Shown: positions 1-9,283 of the stretch, piece by piece
How positions within the stretch are numbered: the stretch's first letter is position 1
Layout of the letters: every line of letters starts with the position of its first letter
DNA from: Shewanella salipaludis
Lineage (GTDB): Bacteria > Pseudomonadota > Gammaproteobacteria > Enterobacterales > Shewanellaceae
Direction: 5' to 3'
Assembly: GCF_012911865.1 (NCBI RefSeq)
Contig: NZ_JAAXYH010000010.1
Span: forward strand, 62,001 to 126,000
DNA length: 64,000 nt
Program-made: the position numbers and the translations under genes
Notes under the pieces: model-generated
The model's database searches: none
The model's input: only the letters and a program-made list of their open reading frames with translations
What the model was told of the DNA's origin: nothing

Positions 1-395
1 CAGGCGGAAAATGCCGCCTGGCGGTGGGCACTGCTGACGCCGATGAACACGATTTGCTCGCCCAGTGCCAGCGTGCCGACCCTGTGGATGACAGTCACCC
101 GCCCCAGCGGCCAGCGTGCCCGCGCCTGGGCCACTAAACGCTCGAGCACGCCTTCCGTCATGCCGGGGTAGTGTTCCAGGCTCAGGGAGGTCACCGTCCT
201 GCCGTCATTGAAATCACGCACCTTACCGACGAAGGTAACCAGGGCGCCGTCGGCCGCATCCCCAGCTAGGCGGGCATATTCGTCGGCCACGCTGAAATCC
301 TGCTGCTGCACCCGAATGAGATCCTGCCCGTGTTGGCGCCCGTCACCCCCGGCACTCATGTTAAGCTCCCGGCTCATGTTAACCTCCCGACTCAT
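1..395 (-). CDS. moaE: Molybdopterin synthase catalytic subunit MoaE (partial, C-terminus beyond left edge)
   Basis: MoaE is the large subunit of molybdopterin synthase; it binds precursor Z (cPMP) and takes sulfur from the MoaD thiocarboxylate. The visible part reads through the family signature: VTFVGKVRDFN, LEHYPGMTE, RARWPLGRVTVIHRVG, LALGEQIVFIGV and SAHRQAAF. The gene is the last of moaA-C-D-E on the minus strand, and the C-terminus lies outside the window. Three in-frame ATG codons, each with its own Shine-Dalgarno, lie 18 bp apart at 395, 377 and 359. The family N-terminus starts well after the last of them, so the native start could be any; I give the longest. Identity is near certain, the start is not. 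Confidence 0.95.
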   Translation of the reverse strand, partial: MSREVNMSRELNMSAGGDGRQHGQDLIRVQQQDFSVADEYARLAGDAADGALVTFVGKVRDFNDGRTVTSLSLEHYPGMTEGVLERLVAQARARWPLGRVTVIHRVGTLALGEQIVFIGVSSAHRQAAFSA

Positions 396-406
396 GTTAA
401 CCTCCC
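353..406 (-). repeat. Triple 18-bp repeat of ribosome binding site plus start codon of moaE
   Basis: On the minus strand the unit GGGAGGTTAACATGAGTC occurs three times head to tail, the last copy slightly changed (GGGAGCTTAACATGAGTG). Each unit carries an SD (GGGAGG or GGGAGC), a TTAA and an ATG, and 18 bp keeps all three ATGs in the moaE frame. The TAA of the first unit is also the moaD stop codon. This looks like slippage duplication of a translation initiation region. Confidence 0.9.
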
Positions 407-648
407 GTCATGGGCGGAAAGAAGGCGACCTCATCACCGTCCCGGATCTCGGCATCCCAGTCGCTCAGGGTCTGGTTGACGGCCACCAGCAGGCGCTCCG
501 ATGCCATCACCCTGGCCCAGAGCTCGTCTCTGGCCGCCAGCGTCGCCCGCAACGCCCCGGCATTGCGGGTATCTTGACCCGCGGCCAAGGTCAGGCTTGG
601 GGTGTCGAGCAATTCCCGCACCTGCGCAAAAAACAACACCTTAATCAT
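397..648 (-). CDS. moaD: Molybdopterin synthase sulfur carrier subunit MoaD
   Basis: This 83-aa ubiquitin-fold protein carries sulfur as a C-terminal thiocarboxylate for molybdopterin synthase. It ends in ...FFPPMTGG, and the terminal Gly-Gly is the residue pair activated by MoeB. Length and the ending [10 protein letters not shown] fit the family. The ATG overlaps the moaC stop in an ATGA junction, which points to translational coupling. The stop codon falls inside the repeated moaE initiation region, so MoaD and MoaE, which form one heterotetramer, are tightly coupled. Confidence 0.95.
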   Translation of the reverse strand: MIKVLFFAQVRELLDTPSLTLAAGQDTRNAGALRATLAARDELWARVMASERLLVAVNQTLSDWDAEIRDGDEVAFFPPMTGG

Positions 649-1148
649 GAGCTGCTACTCTCGTCCACCGTGTCGGCATAAAAATCCCCCGACTTGCCGC
701 CCCGTTTCTCCAGCAGCCTTATCCGGGAAATCACCATGTCCTTCTGCAACGCCTTGCACATGTCATAGATGGTCAGCGCCGCGACCGAAACTGCGGTCAA
801 GGCCTCCATCTCGACCCCTGTCTTACCCGCCAGCTTGCACAGGCTGGCCACCCGCACCCTGTTATGTGCCGGCTGAGGTTCCAGTGTCACTTCTACCTTG
901 GTCAGCATCAGCGGATGGCATAGGGGAATGAGATCCGCCGTCTTCTTCGCCGCCTGAATACCTGCGATGCGGGCGGTGGCGAACACGTCGCCCTTGTGAT
1001 GGCTGCCGCCGAGGATCTGCGCCAGCGTACTGGCATCCATGTCGATATAGGCTTCGGCGCGCGCCTCACGCTCCGTCACCCCCTTGGCTGTGACATCGAC
1101 CATGTGAGCATGGCCGGCGGCATCCAGATGGGTAAATTCCTGGGTCAT
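645..1148 (-). CDS. moaC: Cyclic pyranopterin monophosphate synthase MoaC
   Basis: MoaC converts the MoaA product (3',8-cyclo-GTP) into cyclic pyranopterin monophosphate. The 167-aa product has the family blocks [41 protein letters not shown] and [23 protein letters not shown], with the conserved active-site Lys in KDMVIS. I chose the ATG at 1148 because AGGAAAG lies 6 nt upstream; an in-frame start at 1166 would add MLKESE without a better SD. The gene sits about 126 bp downstream of moaA and overlaps moaD by 4 nt. Confidence 0.95.
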   Translation of the reverse strand: MTQEFTHLDAAGHAHMVDVTAKGVTEREARAEAYIDMDASTLAQILGGSHHKGDVFATARIAGIQAAKKTADLIPLCHPLMLTKVEVTLEPQPAHNRVRVASLCKLAGKTGVEMEALTAVSVAALTIYDMCKALQKDMVISRIRLLEKRGGKSGDFYADTVDESSSS

Positions 1149-1274
1149 TTCGCTTTCCTTTAACACTCGTATTCCGAGGCATGTCGTGCTATCGAGAGTA
1201 AAATCTCATATTGATTGAGACACTCGTTGCCATTTAATTCAGTTTAAATTCCAATTCCCATTGCCATTCCAGCC

Positions 1275-2255
1275 CTAGCCTCCGATCGAGGCGAGATGCT
1301 GAGTCACCCCCGTGAGTCCCTGGTGCAGCATATGGGTCGCCTGTTTATGCTGCAACTGGGCATGCAGGCGTTCGATCAGCTCTCCCTGCTGCGCCCTGGT
1401 CTGCAACAAGTCACGCAAGTCTATCCCGGCTTCGGTAAACAGGCATAAGTGCAGCTTGCCCTTGGCCGATACCCTCAGCCTGTTGCAGCTGGCACAGAAG
1501 TTTTTCGCGTAGGGCATGATGAGGCCGATGCGCCCCTGGTAATCCGGGTGACTGAAGTTCTGCGCCGGGCCATCGTCGGGCGCCGGGGTCTGGTATTGCC
1601 AGCCTTCGGCCAGGAGCCGCGCCTTGATGGCCCCACCCGCCAGGTGATGGGCGTTAAAATAGTCCCGCCCCAAGCCGGTTTCCATCAGCTCTATGAAGCG
1701 CAGGTCTATGGGGGTGTGTTTAATCCAGTGCAGGAAGCGCGGCAGGTCCTTGTCGTTCAGTCCCTTGAGCAGGACGCTGTTGATCTTAACCCGTTCGAAA
1801 CCGGCTTCCAGGGCGGCGTCTACCCCGCGCATCACAGTATCGAATTTATTCTCGCCTGTGATCCGGTAAAACATCCTGGGGTCCAGGCTGTCGACCGAGA
1901 CGTTGATGCGCCTCAGACCCGCGTCATACCATTCCCTGGCATTTTGTTCCAGCCGATAGCCGTTGGTGGTGGTCGCCAGGGTGCCGATCTTGTCGTTGGC
2001 GGCAACCAGCCTCACTATGTCGGTGAAGTCCCGCCTCAGGGTGGGCTCTCCACCCGTGATGCGGATCTTCCGGGTGCCGACGGCGGCGAAGGCCGCCACC
2101 AGGTGCTCTATCTCATCCAGAGACAGGAACTTGGGTTTACCCTGGGGATGGTAACCGTCGGGCAGGCAGTAGCTGCATTTGAAGTTACAGACATCCGTGA
2201 CCGACATGCGTAAATAATGGAACTTGCGACCTAGGCCGTCCTGAAGTTGCGACAT
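1275..2255 (-). CDS. moaA: GTP 3',8-cyclase MoaA (radical SAM)
   Basis: MoaA is the radical SAM enzyme that starts molybdenum cofactor synthesis by cyclising GTP. The N-terminal cluster motif CxxxCxxC is seen in [12 protein letters not shown], a GGEP motif follows (ITGGEPTLR), the second Fe-S cluster ligands are in [18 protein letters not shown], and the chain ends in the functional Gly-Gly (LASIGG). At 326 aa it has the usual length. The ATG at 2255 has AAAGG 5 nt upstream; a GTG at 2261 overlaps that SD and is less likely. It leads the moaACDE group and is divergent from the ETF-QO gene. Confidence 0.96.
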   Translation of the reverse strand: MSQLQDGLGRKFHYLRMSVTDVCNFKCSYCLPDGYHPQGKPKFLSLDEIEHLVAAFAAVGTRKIRITGGEPTLRRDFTDIVRLVAANDKIGTLATTTNGYRLEQNAREWYDAGLRRINVSVDSLDPRMFYRITGENKFDTVMRGVDAALEAGFERVKINSVLLKGLNDKDLPRFLHWIKHTPIDLRFIELMETGLGRDYFNAHHLAGGAIKARLLAEGWQYQTPAPDDGPAQNFSHPDYQGRIGLIMPYAKNFCASCNRLRVSAKGKLHLCLFTEAGIDLRDLLQTRAQQGELIERLHAQLQHKQATHMLHQGLTGVTQHLASIGG

Positions 2256-2551
2256 GAACACCTTTCCAATTACCTGGGGAGAGTGCTTGCTCTACTCACC
2301 CTGTAGCACTATTGCCACGCCCTGAAATCCCTATCTGTTTGATGCAGGACAATATAGGAGCAACGCCATGGGGCCATTATAGGCATAAAGCCGCTGCAGA
2401 CGACAGTCGGCCTAGGCTAAATGACATAGTGGCCCGGCCGGCGTTAAGGATCTGTGACAATAGACCGGCGAAAGCAGATTTGAATTGCAACGCCCCATGC
2501 ATGAATCCACTGTGCCACAAGCCAATTTTGAGGTAAGGTGAACCAAAAGTA

Positions 2552-2565
2552 GAAACACTCGTTTG
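2552..2565 (+). promoter_or_regulatory. PsrA-type operator upstream of ETF-QO gene
   Basis: GAAACACTCGTTTG matches the published PsrA consensus (G/C)AAAC-N2to4-GTTTG with a 4-nt spacer. PsrA is the fatty-acid-responsive TetR repressor of fatty acid degradation and electron transfer flavoprotein genes in Pseudomonas and Shewanella. The site lies 67 bp before the start codon and just upstream of a likely -35. The match is seen; the regulator is inferred. Confidence 0.65.
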
Positions 2566-2574
2566 GTACTAAAT

Positions 2575-2603
2575 TTTAACATACTAGAACACCCGGTTAG
2601 AAT
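2575..2603 (+). promoter_or_regulatory. Putative sigma70 promoter of ETF-QO gene
   Basis: TTTAAC, a 17-nt spacer and TAGAAT lie 29 nt before the start codon. The -10 is good (5/6), the -35 weak (3/6). A PsrA-like box just upstream makes it a plausible regulated promoter. Confidence 0.4.
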
Positions 2604-2631
2604 CGGGGGTAGTTGAAGAAGAGGTGAGCAG

Positions 2632-4281
2632 ATGGAACGCGAGTCAATGGAATTTGATGTTGTTATCGTCGGGGCGGGGCCGGCCGGACTGGCCACTGCC
2701 TGTCGTTTAATGCAAATTTCCCAGAATGCAGGTAAAGAAATCAGCGTCTGTGTCGTTGAAAAAGGCTCGGAAGTCGGTGCCCATATTCTTTCCGGTGCCG
2801 TGTTTGAGCCCAAGGTCCTGGGGGAATTGTTCAGCGACTGGCGCGAGACAGGTGCTCCCCTGCTCACGGAAGTGACCCAGGATGATATCTATCTGCTCAA
2901 TTCGGCCACTCAATCCAAGCTGATGCCACAGGCCTTAGTGCCCAAGACCATGCATAACGAGCATAACTATATCATCAGCGTAGGTAACCTCTGTCGCTGG
3001 CTGGCCGAGCGCGCCGAGGCGCTCGGAGTGGAAATCTTCCCCGGCTTCGCCGCCAGCGAACTCTTAGTCAACGAAGACAATAGCGTCAAGGGCATACTGA
3101 TAGGTGACATGGGCGTCGGGGCCGACGGCCAACCGAAAGACAGCTACATGCCAGGGATGGAGCTGCATGCCAAGTACACGGTATTTTCCGAAGGCTGCCG
3201 CGGCCACCTGGGCAAGCAACTGATCGAAAAATACCACCTGGATAACGGCAAGACGCCCCAACATTATGGCCTGGGCTTCAAGGAAATCTGGAAGGTGCCG
3301 GCGGAACAGCATCAACAGGGCAAGGTGGTGCATACGGGTGGCTGGCCACTGACCCAAGGTGCCTCGGGTGGCGGCTTCCTCTATCACATGGAAGACAACC
3401 AGATAGCGGTCGGCCTGATAGTAGATCTCAACTATCAGAACCCACACCTGAGCCCCTTCGATGAGTTCCAGCGTTACAAGACCCATCCTGTTATCGCCCG
3501 GTACCTCAAGGGCGGCGAGCGTCTGAGCTACGGTGCCCGCGCCATCACCAAGGGAGGCCTGAATTCGTTGCCCAAGATGAGCTTCCCAGGGGGTCTCATC
3601 ATAGGCTGTGATGCCGGCACCCTGAACTTCGCCAAGATCAAGGGCACACACACGGCCATGAAGAGCGGCATTGTCGCCGCCGAGACCCTGGGCGAGGCGT
3701 TGATGGTCGGGGTGGAAGCCGGCAAAGATCTCAATTGCTTTCAACAGAGGTTCGAACAGAGCTGGCTGCAGCAGGAACTCTATCGTTCCCGCAACTTCGG
3801 CCCTGCCATGCATAAGTTCGGCACCTTCTGGGGCGGCGCCTTCAACTATGTGGATCAGAATTGGTTTGGCGGCAAGTTCCCCATCACCCTCAGGGATAAC
3901 ACTCCGGATTATGCCCAGATGGCGACCGTCGATGCCTACGCCAAGATAGATTACCCCAAACCCGATGGGGTACTGACCTTCGACAAGCTGTCTTCCGTGT
4001 ATCTCTCCAACACCTTCCACGAAGAAGATCAGCCATGTCATCTGCGCCTCAAGGATGCCGGCATTCCCATAGCGGTCAACCTGGTCAAATATGACGAGCC
4101 GGCCCAGCGCTATTGCCCCGCGGGTGTGTATGAAGTGGTGGAAGAGGCCAACCAGCCCAAGTTCGTGATCAATGCCCAGAACTGCATTCACTGCAAGACC
4201 TGCGACATCAAAGATCCCAGCCAGAACATCACCTGGGTGACACCCGAGGGTGGCGGTGGCCCCAACTATCCCAACATGTAG
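2632..4281 (+). CDS. Electron transfer flavoprotein-ubiquinone oxidoreductase
   Basis: ETF-QO passes electrons from acyl-CoA dehydrogenases, via electron transfer flavoprotein, to the ubiquinone pool at the inner membrane. The 549-aa protein begins with a Rossmann FAD motif (VVIVGAGPAGLATA), has the second FAD region (GLIIGCDAGTLNFAKIKG) and ends in the ferredoxin-like 4Fe-4S domain: C..., then INAQNCIHCKTCDIKDPSQNITW, with the typical C-terminal PEGGGGPNYPNM. Length matches the family. The ATG at 2632 follows an AGAGG SD; an ATG at 2647 is also possible. A PsrA-like operator upstream agrees with a role in fatty acid oxidation. Confidence 0.96.
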   Translation: MERESMEFDVVIVGAGPAGLATACRLMQISQNAGKEISVCVVEKGSEVGAHILSGAVFEPKVLGELFSDWRETGAPLLTEVTQDDIYLLNSATQSKLMPQALVPKTMHNEHNYIISVGNLCRWLAERAEALGVEIFPGFAASELLVNEDNSVKGILIGDMGVGADGQPKDSYMPGMELHAKYTVFSEGCRGHLGKQLIEKYHLDNGKTPQHYGLGFKEIWKVPAEQHQQGKVVHTGGWPLTQGASGGGFLYHMEDNQIAVGLIVDLNYQNPHLSPFDEFQRYKTHPVIARYLKGGERLSYGARAITKGGLNSLPKMSFPGGLIIGCDAGTLNFAKIKGTHTAMKSGIVAAETLGEALMVGVEAGKDLNCFQQRFEQSWLQQELYRSRNFGPAMHKFGTFWGGAFNYVDQNWFGGKFPITLRDNTPDYAQMATVDAYAKIDYPKPDGVLTFDKLSSVYLSNTFHEEDQPCHLRLKDAGIPIAVNLVKYDEPAQRYCPAGVYEVVEEANQPKFVINAQNCIHCKTCDIKDPSQNITWVTPEGGGGPNYPNM

Positions 4282-4291
4282 TCAGCAGCAT

Positions 4292-4322
4292 GACAAGACG
4301 CGCCCTCGGGGCGCGTCTTGTC
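4292..4322 (+). terminator. Hairpin after ETF-QO gene
   Basis: A perfect 14-bp stem (4292-4305 with 4309-4322) with a TCG loop starts 10 nt after the ETF-QO stop. The following tract is only weakly T-rich (cttatatg), so termination may be inefficient or Rho-assisted. Confidence 0.75.
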
Positions 4323-4501
4323 CTTATATGCCCGGGCTTTTTTCGGCCTCAATGGTGCCAAGGCCCCTTGCATCTGGCACAAAAAATCGCCATAATCGCC
4401 GCCTCAAAATGAGAAGTATAAATTTCAACCTGAAATTCATATACCTGCCTATACTCTACAGCGTTAATTCATCGACTCGACTGCATAGCTGCAGTTTGCC
4501 C

Positions 4502-4529
4502 TAAAGTTTCAGCGGCAAACTGTCGATAT
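4502..4529 (+). promoter_or_regulatory. Putative sigma28 (FliA) promoter of chemoreceptor gene
   Basis: TAAAGTTT, 12 nt, then GTCGATAT. The enterobacterial FliA consensus is TAAAGTTT-N11-GCCGATAA, so the -35 is perfect, the -10 matches 6 of 8 and the spacer is one longer. It lies 55 nt before the chemoreceptor start, the class of gene this sigma factor serves. Confidence 0.55.
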
Positions 4530-4584
4530 AGTGATCTGCGGTTAACTTTTTCAACCGAGTATTCACCCGGACTGGCTGACATTT

Positions 4585-6501
4585 ATGAACTTGAACACCC
4601 TCACCATTAAACAAAAAATTCTGCTGACAGTGACCCTGGCGGTCTTACTGTCTACCGCCTTGGTTGGTGTTCTCAGCCAGCGCAGCGCAAAATCTGTGGT
4701 CGAACAACGCATGCTGGACTCGGAAATGCCCAGCCTGCTGATGCAGATCCGCCACAAGATAGAGCTGGAAATCGCGCCGCTGATGAATGCCGCCGAGCAA
4801 CTGGCCAACAACCGCATGCTGCTCGCCTGGCTGGAAAACAACAGGCCACAGGCGCAGGAGGCGCTGGTCACGAGCCAGCTGGGTGATCTGGTTAGCCAAT
4901 ACAAGTTGGCCCAGGCGTCCTATGCAGATAAGCAGACGGCGGCCTACTACACCCAGGACGGCTTCCTGCGGCTCTTGACCCAGGCACAGGATGGCTGGTT
5001 TTTCGATTATCGCAACAGTGGCCAGGAGCGGATGCTCAACGTCTTCACCGAAGCCAACGGCGAGGTCAAGCTCTTCATCAACTACCAGCAGCCCAATGGC
5101 CGTGGCCTGGTCGGCCTGGCCAAGTCCATGGCCGATATGGTCAGCCTGCTGGGTTCATTCAAGATAGAGAAAAGCGGTTTCGTCTACCTGGTCGATGCCC
5201 AGGGTCAGGTCAAGCTGCACCAGGACAAGCGCCAGGTTGGCAAGGCCAGCCTCAACAGCCTCTACAAGAGCAGCAACGCGGCTCAACTGCTGCACAAGAG
5301 CGACTTCAATCTGGTCAAGACCCGGCTCGATGGCGAAGATATGCTGGTCGCCAGCAGTTATATCCCCTCCATGGACTGGTATCTGGTCGCCCAAGTGCCG
5401 GCCGCCGAAGTCTTCGCCCTGCTCAATGAGTCCGCCTATCAGATACTGATCTGGACCCTGGTCATCGCCATCGGCTTCATCGCCTTGGCCACCCTGGTTG
5501 CCGGCTCTGTCAGCCGTCCTATCGCCAGGGTTGCCGAGATGTTCCGCAACATAGGTGAAGGAGAAGGCGACTTGCGCCAGCGGCTGCCGGTCAATGGCGA
5601 GGATGAAATAGCTCAGCTGGCTCAGGGCTTCAACAGCTTCATCAGCAAGATCCAGGAGACAGTCATAGAAGTGGCCCAGACCAGCGAACAACTGGGGAAC
5701 TCGGCCAAGGACGTGTCCAACCAGGCGCAACAGACGCTGGAAGACAGCCACGATCAGAAAGACCGCACCGTCATGGTGGTCACCGCCATCAATGAAATGG
5801 GGGCCACAGTCAACGAAATCGCCAGCAATGCCGCCCAGGCCGCAGTGGCCGCCAAGGATGCAGATACCGAATCCGACGGCGGCCAGCTGGTGGTGACCCG
5901 CGCCCGGGATACCATCAACAGGTTATCCCAGGACGTGGAACAGGTCGGCGAAGTGATAGAGTCCCTGGCGACTCATACCAAGTCCATAGGCGGCATTCTG
6001 GATGTGATCCGTGCCATCTCGGAACAGACCAACCTGCTGGCGCTCAATGCCGCCATCGAGGCCGCCCGTGCCGGTGAGGCGGGTCGTGGCTTCGCCGTGG
6101 TCGCGGATGAGGTGCGCAACCTGGCCTCGCGCACCGCGGCATCGACCAACGAAGTCCAGGGCATGATAGACAAGCTGCAATCGGAAGCGGGACGCGCCGT
6201 CAGCGCCATGGCCCAGAGCCGCAGCCGTTCCCATGAAGGGGTCAGCGCCGTCGACGAGGCCAGCCAGTCACTGTCGGGAATAAGCGAGCGTATCGGTCTC
6301 ATCAGCGACATGAACATTCAGGTGGCGGCGGCGACCGAAGAGCAATCGACAGTGGTGGAAGATATCAACCGCAATGTCACAGAGATCAACGACATCACCC
6401 AACGCACGGCAGACACGGCCCAGGCGGCGGCCCAGGCCAGTCAATCCTTGAATCAGCTGGCGCACAGGCTGGACGTGCTGGTGGCCCGTTTCAAGGTGTA
6501 A
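4585..6501 (+). CDS. Methyl-accepting chemotaxis protein
   Basis: This 638-aa chemoreceptor has a first membrane segment at about residues 10-30 ([20 protein letters not shown]), a large periplasmic sensor that resembles a Cache-type domain ([19 protein letters not shown]...), a second membrane helix near 285-308 ([21 protein letters not shown]), a HAMP domain ([24 protein letters not shown]) and a long coiled-coil signalling domain with the invariant tip [19 protein letters not shown]. There is no C-terminal CheR-docking pentapeptide. The SD is weak; a sigma28-like promoter lies upstream. The ligand cannot be read from the sequence. Confidence 0.95.
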   Translation: MNLNTLTIKQKILLTVTLAVLLSTALVGVLSQRSAKSVVEQRMLDSEMPSLLMQIRHKIELEIAPLMNAAEQLANNRMLLAWLENNRPQAQEALVTSQLGDLVSQYKLAQASYADKQTAAYYTQDGFLRLLTQAQDGWFFDYRNSGQERMLNVFTEANGEVKLFINYQQPNGRGLVGLAKSMADMVSLLGSFKIEKSGFVYLVDAQGQVKLHQDKRQVGKASLNSLYKSSNAAQLLHKSDFNLVKTRLDGEDMLVASSYIPSMDWYLVAQVPAAEVFALLNESAYQILIWTLVIAIGFIALATLVAGSVSRPIARVAEMFRNIGEGEGDLRQRLPVNGEDEIAQLAQGFNSFISKIQETVIEVAQTSEQLGNSAKDVSNQAQQTLEDSHDQKDRTVMVVTAINEMGATVNEIASNAAQAAVAAKDADTESDGGQLVVTRARDTINRLSQDVEQVGEVIESLATHTKSIGGILDVIRAISEQTNLLALNAAIEAARAGEAGRGFAVVADEVRNLASRTAASTNEVQGMIDKLQSEAGRAVSAMAQSRSRSHEGVSAVDEASQSLSGISERIGLISDMNIQVAAATEEQSTVVEDINRNVTEINDITQRTADTAQAAAQASQSLNQLAHRLDVLVARFKV

Positions 6502-6525
6502 TAGCCACGGGCAAGCAGGTGCGAC

Positions 6526-7233
6526 TCATGCCGGCTCAGCGAGCGCCGGGCCATAGAGGCGCATCTGCCAGTTTTCTATCCCTTGATTTGCCAAACGTTT
6601 CTGCAGGCTATTGACCCAATGGGGTGCCAGGCCGGGGCAGGCCGCCAGCTTTTCGTAGGCGCCGGCGTCGAACTCGGGCAGGAAGTAGAGCCGCATCGCC
6701 TCGGCGACACTTATCTCACTCAGGCGCTCGAGCAGGCGTATCTCGTCCCCCTTCCCTATGGTACCGGGTTCCAGCACCCGGTAAAACCAGCCGCACATGG
6801 CGGTCTGCTGCATGGCCAGGGCAAATTCCCTGTGGCCGAACTGCAGATTCAATTTGTAACAGGGGGATCTGGGTTGAGTCACCTGCAGCCTGACCTCACC
6901 TATAGACACTATGTCCCCTATGTGGATCTGACTCTCGTTCAACCCCACTGTGCTGATGTTCTCTCCCATGGAAGGCGCATCCCGCAGATCTGTGATCAGA
7001 TCCCAACGCCGGTATTGGCCATAATGTTCCCTGGGGAAATGATGCAACACCCTGTCGGGGCCGCCATGATGCCTCGCGTCCGCCTGGGCATCGCCAACGA
7101 CAGTATCTGTCAGCACCTGCAGCCGGCTCACCGCCCGCTTGTTGTCTATGCCACTGGCCAATTCGGATCGAAACGCCAGGCTATCTCCCAGATAGAGGCC
7201 GGATAAGCGATTCACTAACAAGGTATTTTCCAT
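6526..7233 (-). CDS. MOSC domain protein, YiiM type
   Basis: The 235-aa product matches the YiiM family of MOSC proteins, molybdenum-cofactor-binding enzymes that in E. coli reduce N-hydroxylated base analogues such as 6-N-hydroxylaminopurine. Landmarks are DARHHGGPDRVLHHFPREHY near residues 52-71, GENISTVGL, QPRSPCYKLN with the conserved cysteine that would bind the cofactor, and MCGWFYRVLEPG. The C-terminal helical part is typical for YiiM. A GGGA SD precedes the ATG. Its dependence on molybdenum cofactor fits the nearby moa genes, though it is not part of that operon. Confidence 0.88.
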   Translation of the reverse strand: MENTLLVNRLSGLYLGDSLAFRSELASGIDNKRAVSRLQVLTDTVVGDAQADARHHGGPDRVLHHFPREHYGQYRRWDLITDLRDAPSMGENISTVGLNESQIHIGDIVSIGEVRLQVTQPRSPCYKLNLQFGHREFALAMQQTAMCGWFYRVLEPGTIGKGDEIRLLERLSEISVAEAMRLYFLPEFDAGAYEKLAACPGLAPHWVNSLQKRLANQGIENWQMRLYGPALAEPA

Positions 7234-7351
7234 ATAGCTGTTCCCGAAACAAAGAAGAGACAGGCGCCATCATAGCCAAAATTTTCCCCTGCGCCTATGG
7301 CATTTTGCCTGGGTAAAACTGGCGGCCTGAGCCGACAAAAACGCAAAAAAA

Positions 7352-7374
7352 TGCCCCGTTGGGGTAACGGGGCA
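7352..7374 (-). terminator. Rho-independent terminator of the PfkB kinase gene
   Basis: On the minus strand a 9-bp stem (TGCCCCGTT / AACGGGGCA, 5-nt loop) is followed directly by a run of T residues. It lies about 140 nt beyond the kinase stop codon and is oriented for that gene. Confidence 0.85.
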
Positions 7375-7515
7375 AACTAAACAAGGCAATAAAGGGATAA
7401 TAACAATTAAGAGGCGCACCTCAGCTATTGGGGCCAGTCTACGCCTAAGATATGACACTTGTATGACCCTGTGGCTATTTAGAGAACATTTGACGGGAAC
7501 CGCTTAGAGATTGGC

Positions 7516-8361
7516 TTAGCCCTGCTTGCGCAGATAATGCTGCAACTCGGGACCAGGCACGGAACTGACGCTGGCGACGGCGCAGGCGGCCCAGTGCGCG
7601 GCCTCGGCCATGGACTCGAGTATGGCCATGCCACTGCAGAGGCCATGGAGCAGGCCAGAGGCATAGGCGTCTCCGGCACCCGTGGTATCCAGCACCAGGG
7701 TCGACACCGCAGGCAGACGTTCGACACCCGTCGCCTGGTAGAGGCTGGCGCCGTTAACTCCATCCGTGACGATGAAATATTTCAGCTCGTCCCCGGCGAT
7801 GCCCACGCCATAGTCCCATAAGGAAGCGCCGCAGCGCCCCTGAATATCGCTGCCGGAGGTCAGGAGGATATGGCAGGGTCTGGGCCTGTCATCCTTGGCC
7901 AATTGGGCCAACACCAGGCAGTGTTCCAGGGCGTCGCGCGCCCAGTCCGCCGCACCCTCGGCCGAAGAATTAATATAGAGGGCATCCCAGAGTGTCCACT
8001 CGGGTGCGGCAGGCAAGACAAATTTCGGACGCTGGGGCCTGACGATGGTGCGCTCACCGTCGGGTGTCATCAGGAGGAGCATTTCACTGCTGTTGCCCCC
8101 ATGTCGCTGCACCAGGCGACAATCCAGCCCCTGGTTGCCGGCCTCCGCCAGCAGCCAATCACCCAGCGCATCCCGCCCGACCTGACTCACCAGCGCGACC
8201 CTATGACCGGCCCAAACCAGGCCGATACCACTGTTGGCACCGCCACCCCCCAGGCGCTGGCCGCCATCCTGATAGTGAAATCGGCCGCCACTTTCCAGGG
8301 GTTTATCCAGCAGCAGAATGCGATCACAGTTAAGATTGGCGAGCAGAATGATGTTGGCCAT
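7516..8361 (-). CDS. PfkB-family carbohydrate kinase
   Basis: The 281-aa product belongs to the ribokinase/PfkB superfamily: the N-terminal signature GGGGANSGIGLVWAGHRVALVSQVGRD and the C-terminal ATP/active-site motif LDTTGAGDAYASGLLHGL, whose Asp is the catalytic base. The sugar specificity is not evident. I chose the ATG at 8361 since AGGAG precedes it by 9 nt; the upstream ATG at 8394 has no SD. The next gene upstream (acetyltransferase) ends about 60 bp away on the same strand, so the two may be cotranscribed. Confidence 0.9.
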   Translation of the reverse strand: MANIILLANLNCDRILLLDKPLESGGRFHYQDGGQRLGGGGANSGIGLVWAGHRVALVSQVGRDALGDWLLAEAGNQGLDCRLVQRHGGNSSEMLLLMTPDGERTIVRPQRPKFVLPAAPEWTLWDALYINSSAEGAADWARDALEHCLVLAQLAKDDRPRPCHILLTSGSDIQGRCGASLWDYGVGIAGDELKYFIVTDGVNGASLYQATGVERLPAVSTLVLDTTGAGDAYASGLLHGLCSGMAILESMAEAAHWAACAVASVSSVPGPELQHYLRKQG

Positions 8362-8419
8362 GTCACGGCGCTCCTGGGACTGAGAATGACTCATGGTAAG
8401 GGAAAGCAGGCCACCAGGG

Positions 8420-8962
8420 CTAGGTCAAAGTTCGCCACTCGGACGCCAGCAAGGCATATTGAAACTCGCTGCCCCAATGGCCCTTGAAGAAAATATTCTC
8501 GACAAAATGCCCTTCGCGGCGAAAATGCAGCCGTTCCAGCAGCTGCCAGGCGGCTTTATTCTCGGCATCCGTGATGGCGATTAGCCTATGTTTGCCGCAC
8601 TCTTCAAACAGATATGCCAACAGGGCGTTGAGCGCCTCGGTCGCCAGCCCTTGTCCCTGAAACTCAGGGGCCAAGGTGAAACCAATCTCCAGCTGCTGCT
8701 CGTCGATAAAATGCAGCGCCAGATCGCCAATCAGTTGGTCCGCCGTATCGGCCAGTGCCAGTTGAAACCAAGCATCCAGAGTACCGAAAGGCACGCTATT
8801 CATGGCAACAAACAGCGCCTGGGCATCGGCCAGACTGTATTGGCTCCAACTCTGGAATCTAGCCACCTCCGGCAGGGCACGGTAGCGGGCAAAGGCCGGC
8901 AGATCGGCTTGGGTAAAGGCCCGGATCTTTAACCTGGGGGTCGAAATTGTCGGGTAATGCAT
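8420..8962 (-). CDS. GNAT N-acetyltransferase, RimJ/RimL-like
   Basis: The 180-aa protein has the typical start of RimJ/RimL-type acetyltransferases (PTISTPRLKIRAFTQADL), a beta-4 strand with QLEIGFTLAPEFQGQGLATEAL (motif A, the acetyl-CoA pyrophosphate loop Q/RGxGxA is QGQGLA) and NKAAWQLLERLHFRREGHF (motif B). Such enzymes acetylate ribosomal-protein N-termini, other proteins or small molecules; the substrate is unknown. The start at 8962 has GGAG about 9 nt upstream. Confidence 0.9.
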   Translation of the reverse strand: MHYPTISTPRLKIRAFTQADLPAFARYRALPEVARFQSWSQYSLADAQALFVAMNSVPFGTLDAWFQLALADTADQLIGDLALHFIDEQQLEIGFTLAPEFQGQGLATEALNALLAYLFEECGKHRLIAITDAENKAAWQLLERLHFRREGHFVENIFFKGHWGSEFQYALLASEWRTLT

Positions 8963-9283
8963 GGCATCCGTCTCCTCTGTTGTCTGTTCGATACCCGCAC
9001 CCAAGAATATCCGCCTGCGTCAGCCTTTGGCTTTCCAGGCTGTAAGCCATATCTCAAGCCGGTGTGGGCCTTGTGCCTTATCTGATGCCATTCGCGGACC
9101 AAAGTTCAATCCAGGCATTACCAATACATTGTTTTTCATCGCAAAAAATATCGGTGCGGTGGTTTTTCCGACGGCTGTACTATATTTATCTATGCGCTAA
9201 CGCTGGCACTCAGGATAAACTTACCCCGTTTTATCGGCGGTCCAGTGGAACTGACTGTCTCATATTTCCCATAGGATGCTTGA
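8963..9283. other. Intergenic region with no recognised gene
   Basis: About 320 bp between the divergent acetyltransferase and the 68-aa protein genes. It must carry both promoters. I see an AT-rich core around 9170-9195 (tatatttatctatg) but no convincing promoter pair, RNA or repeat. Confidence 0.5.

Larger units (their letters stand above)
2256..2631. other. Divergent intergenic region moaA / ETF-QO
   Basis: This 376-bp gap holds the promoters of both neighbours. On the minus strand a perfect TATAAT lies at 2376-2381, a possible moaA -10 with a weak -35. On the plus strand a PsrA-like box and a sigma70-like promoter precede the ETF-QO gene. I looked for the Moco riboswitch fold known in front of moaA in other gammaproteobacteria and could not recognise it by eye. 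Confidence 0.5.

Noticed and set aside
2256-2631. Moco riboswitch before moaA
   Set aside because: Known before moaA in other gammaproteobacteria, but I could not identify its conserved blocks; needs a covariance search.
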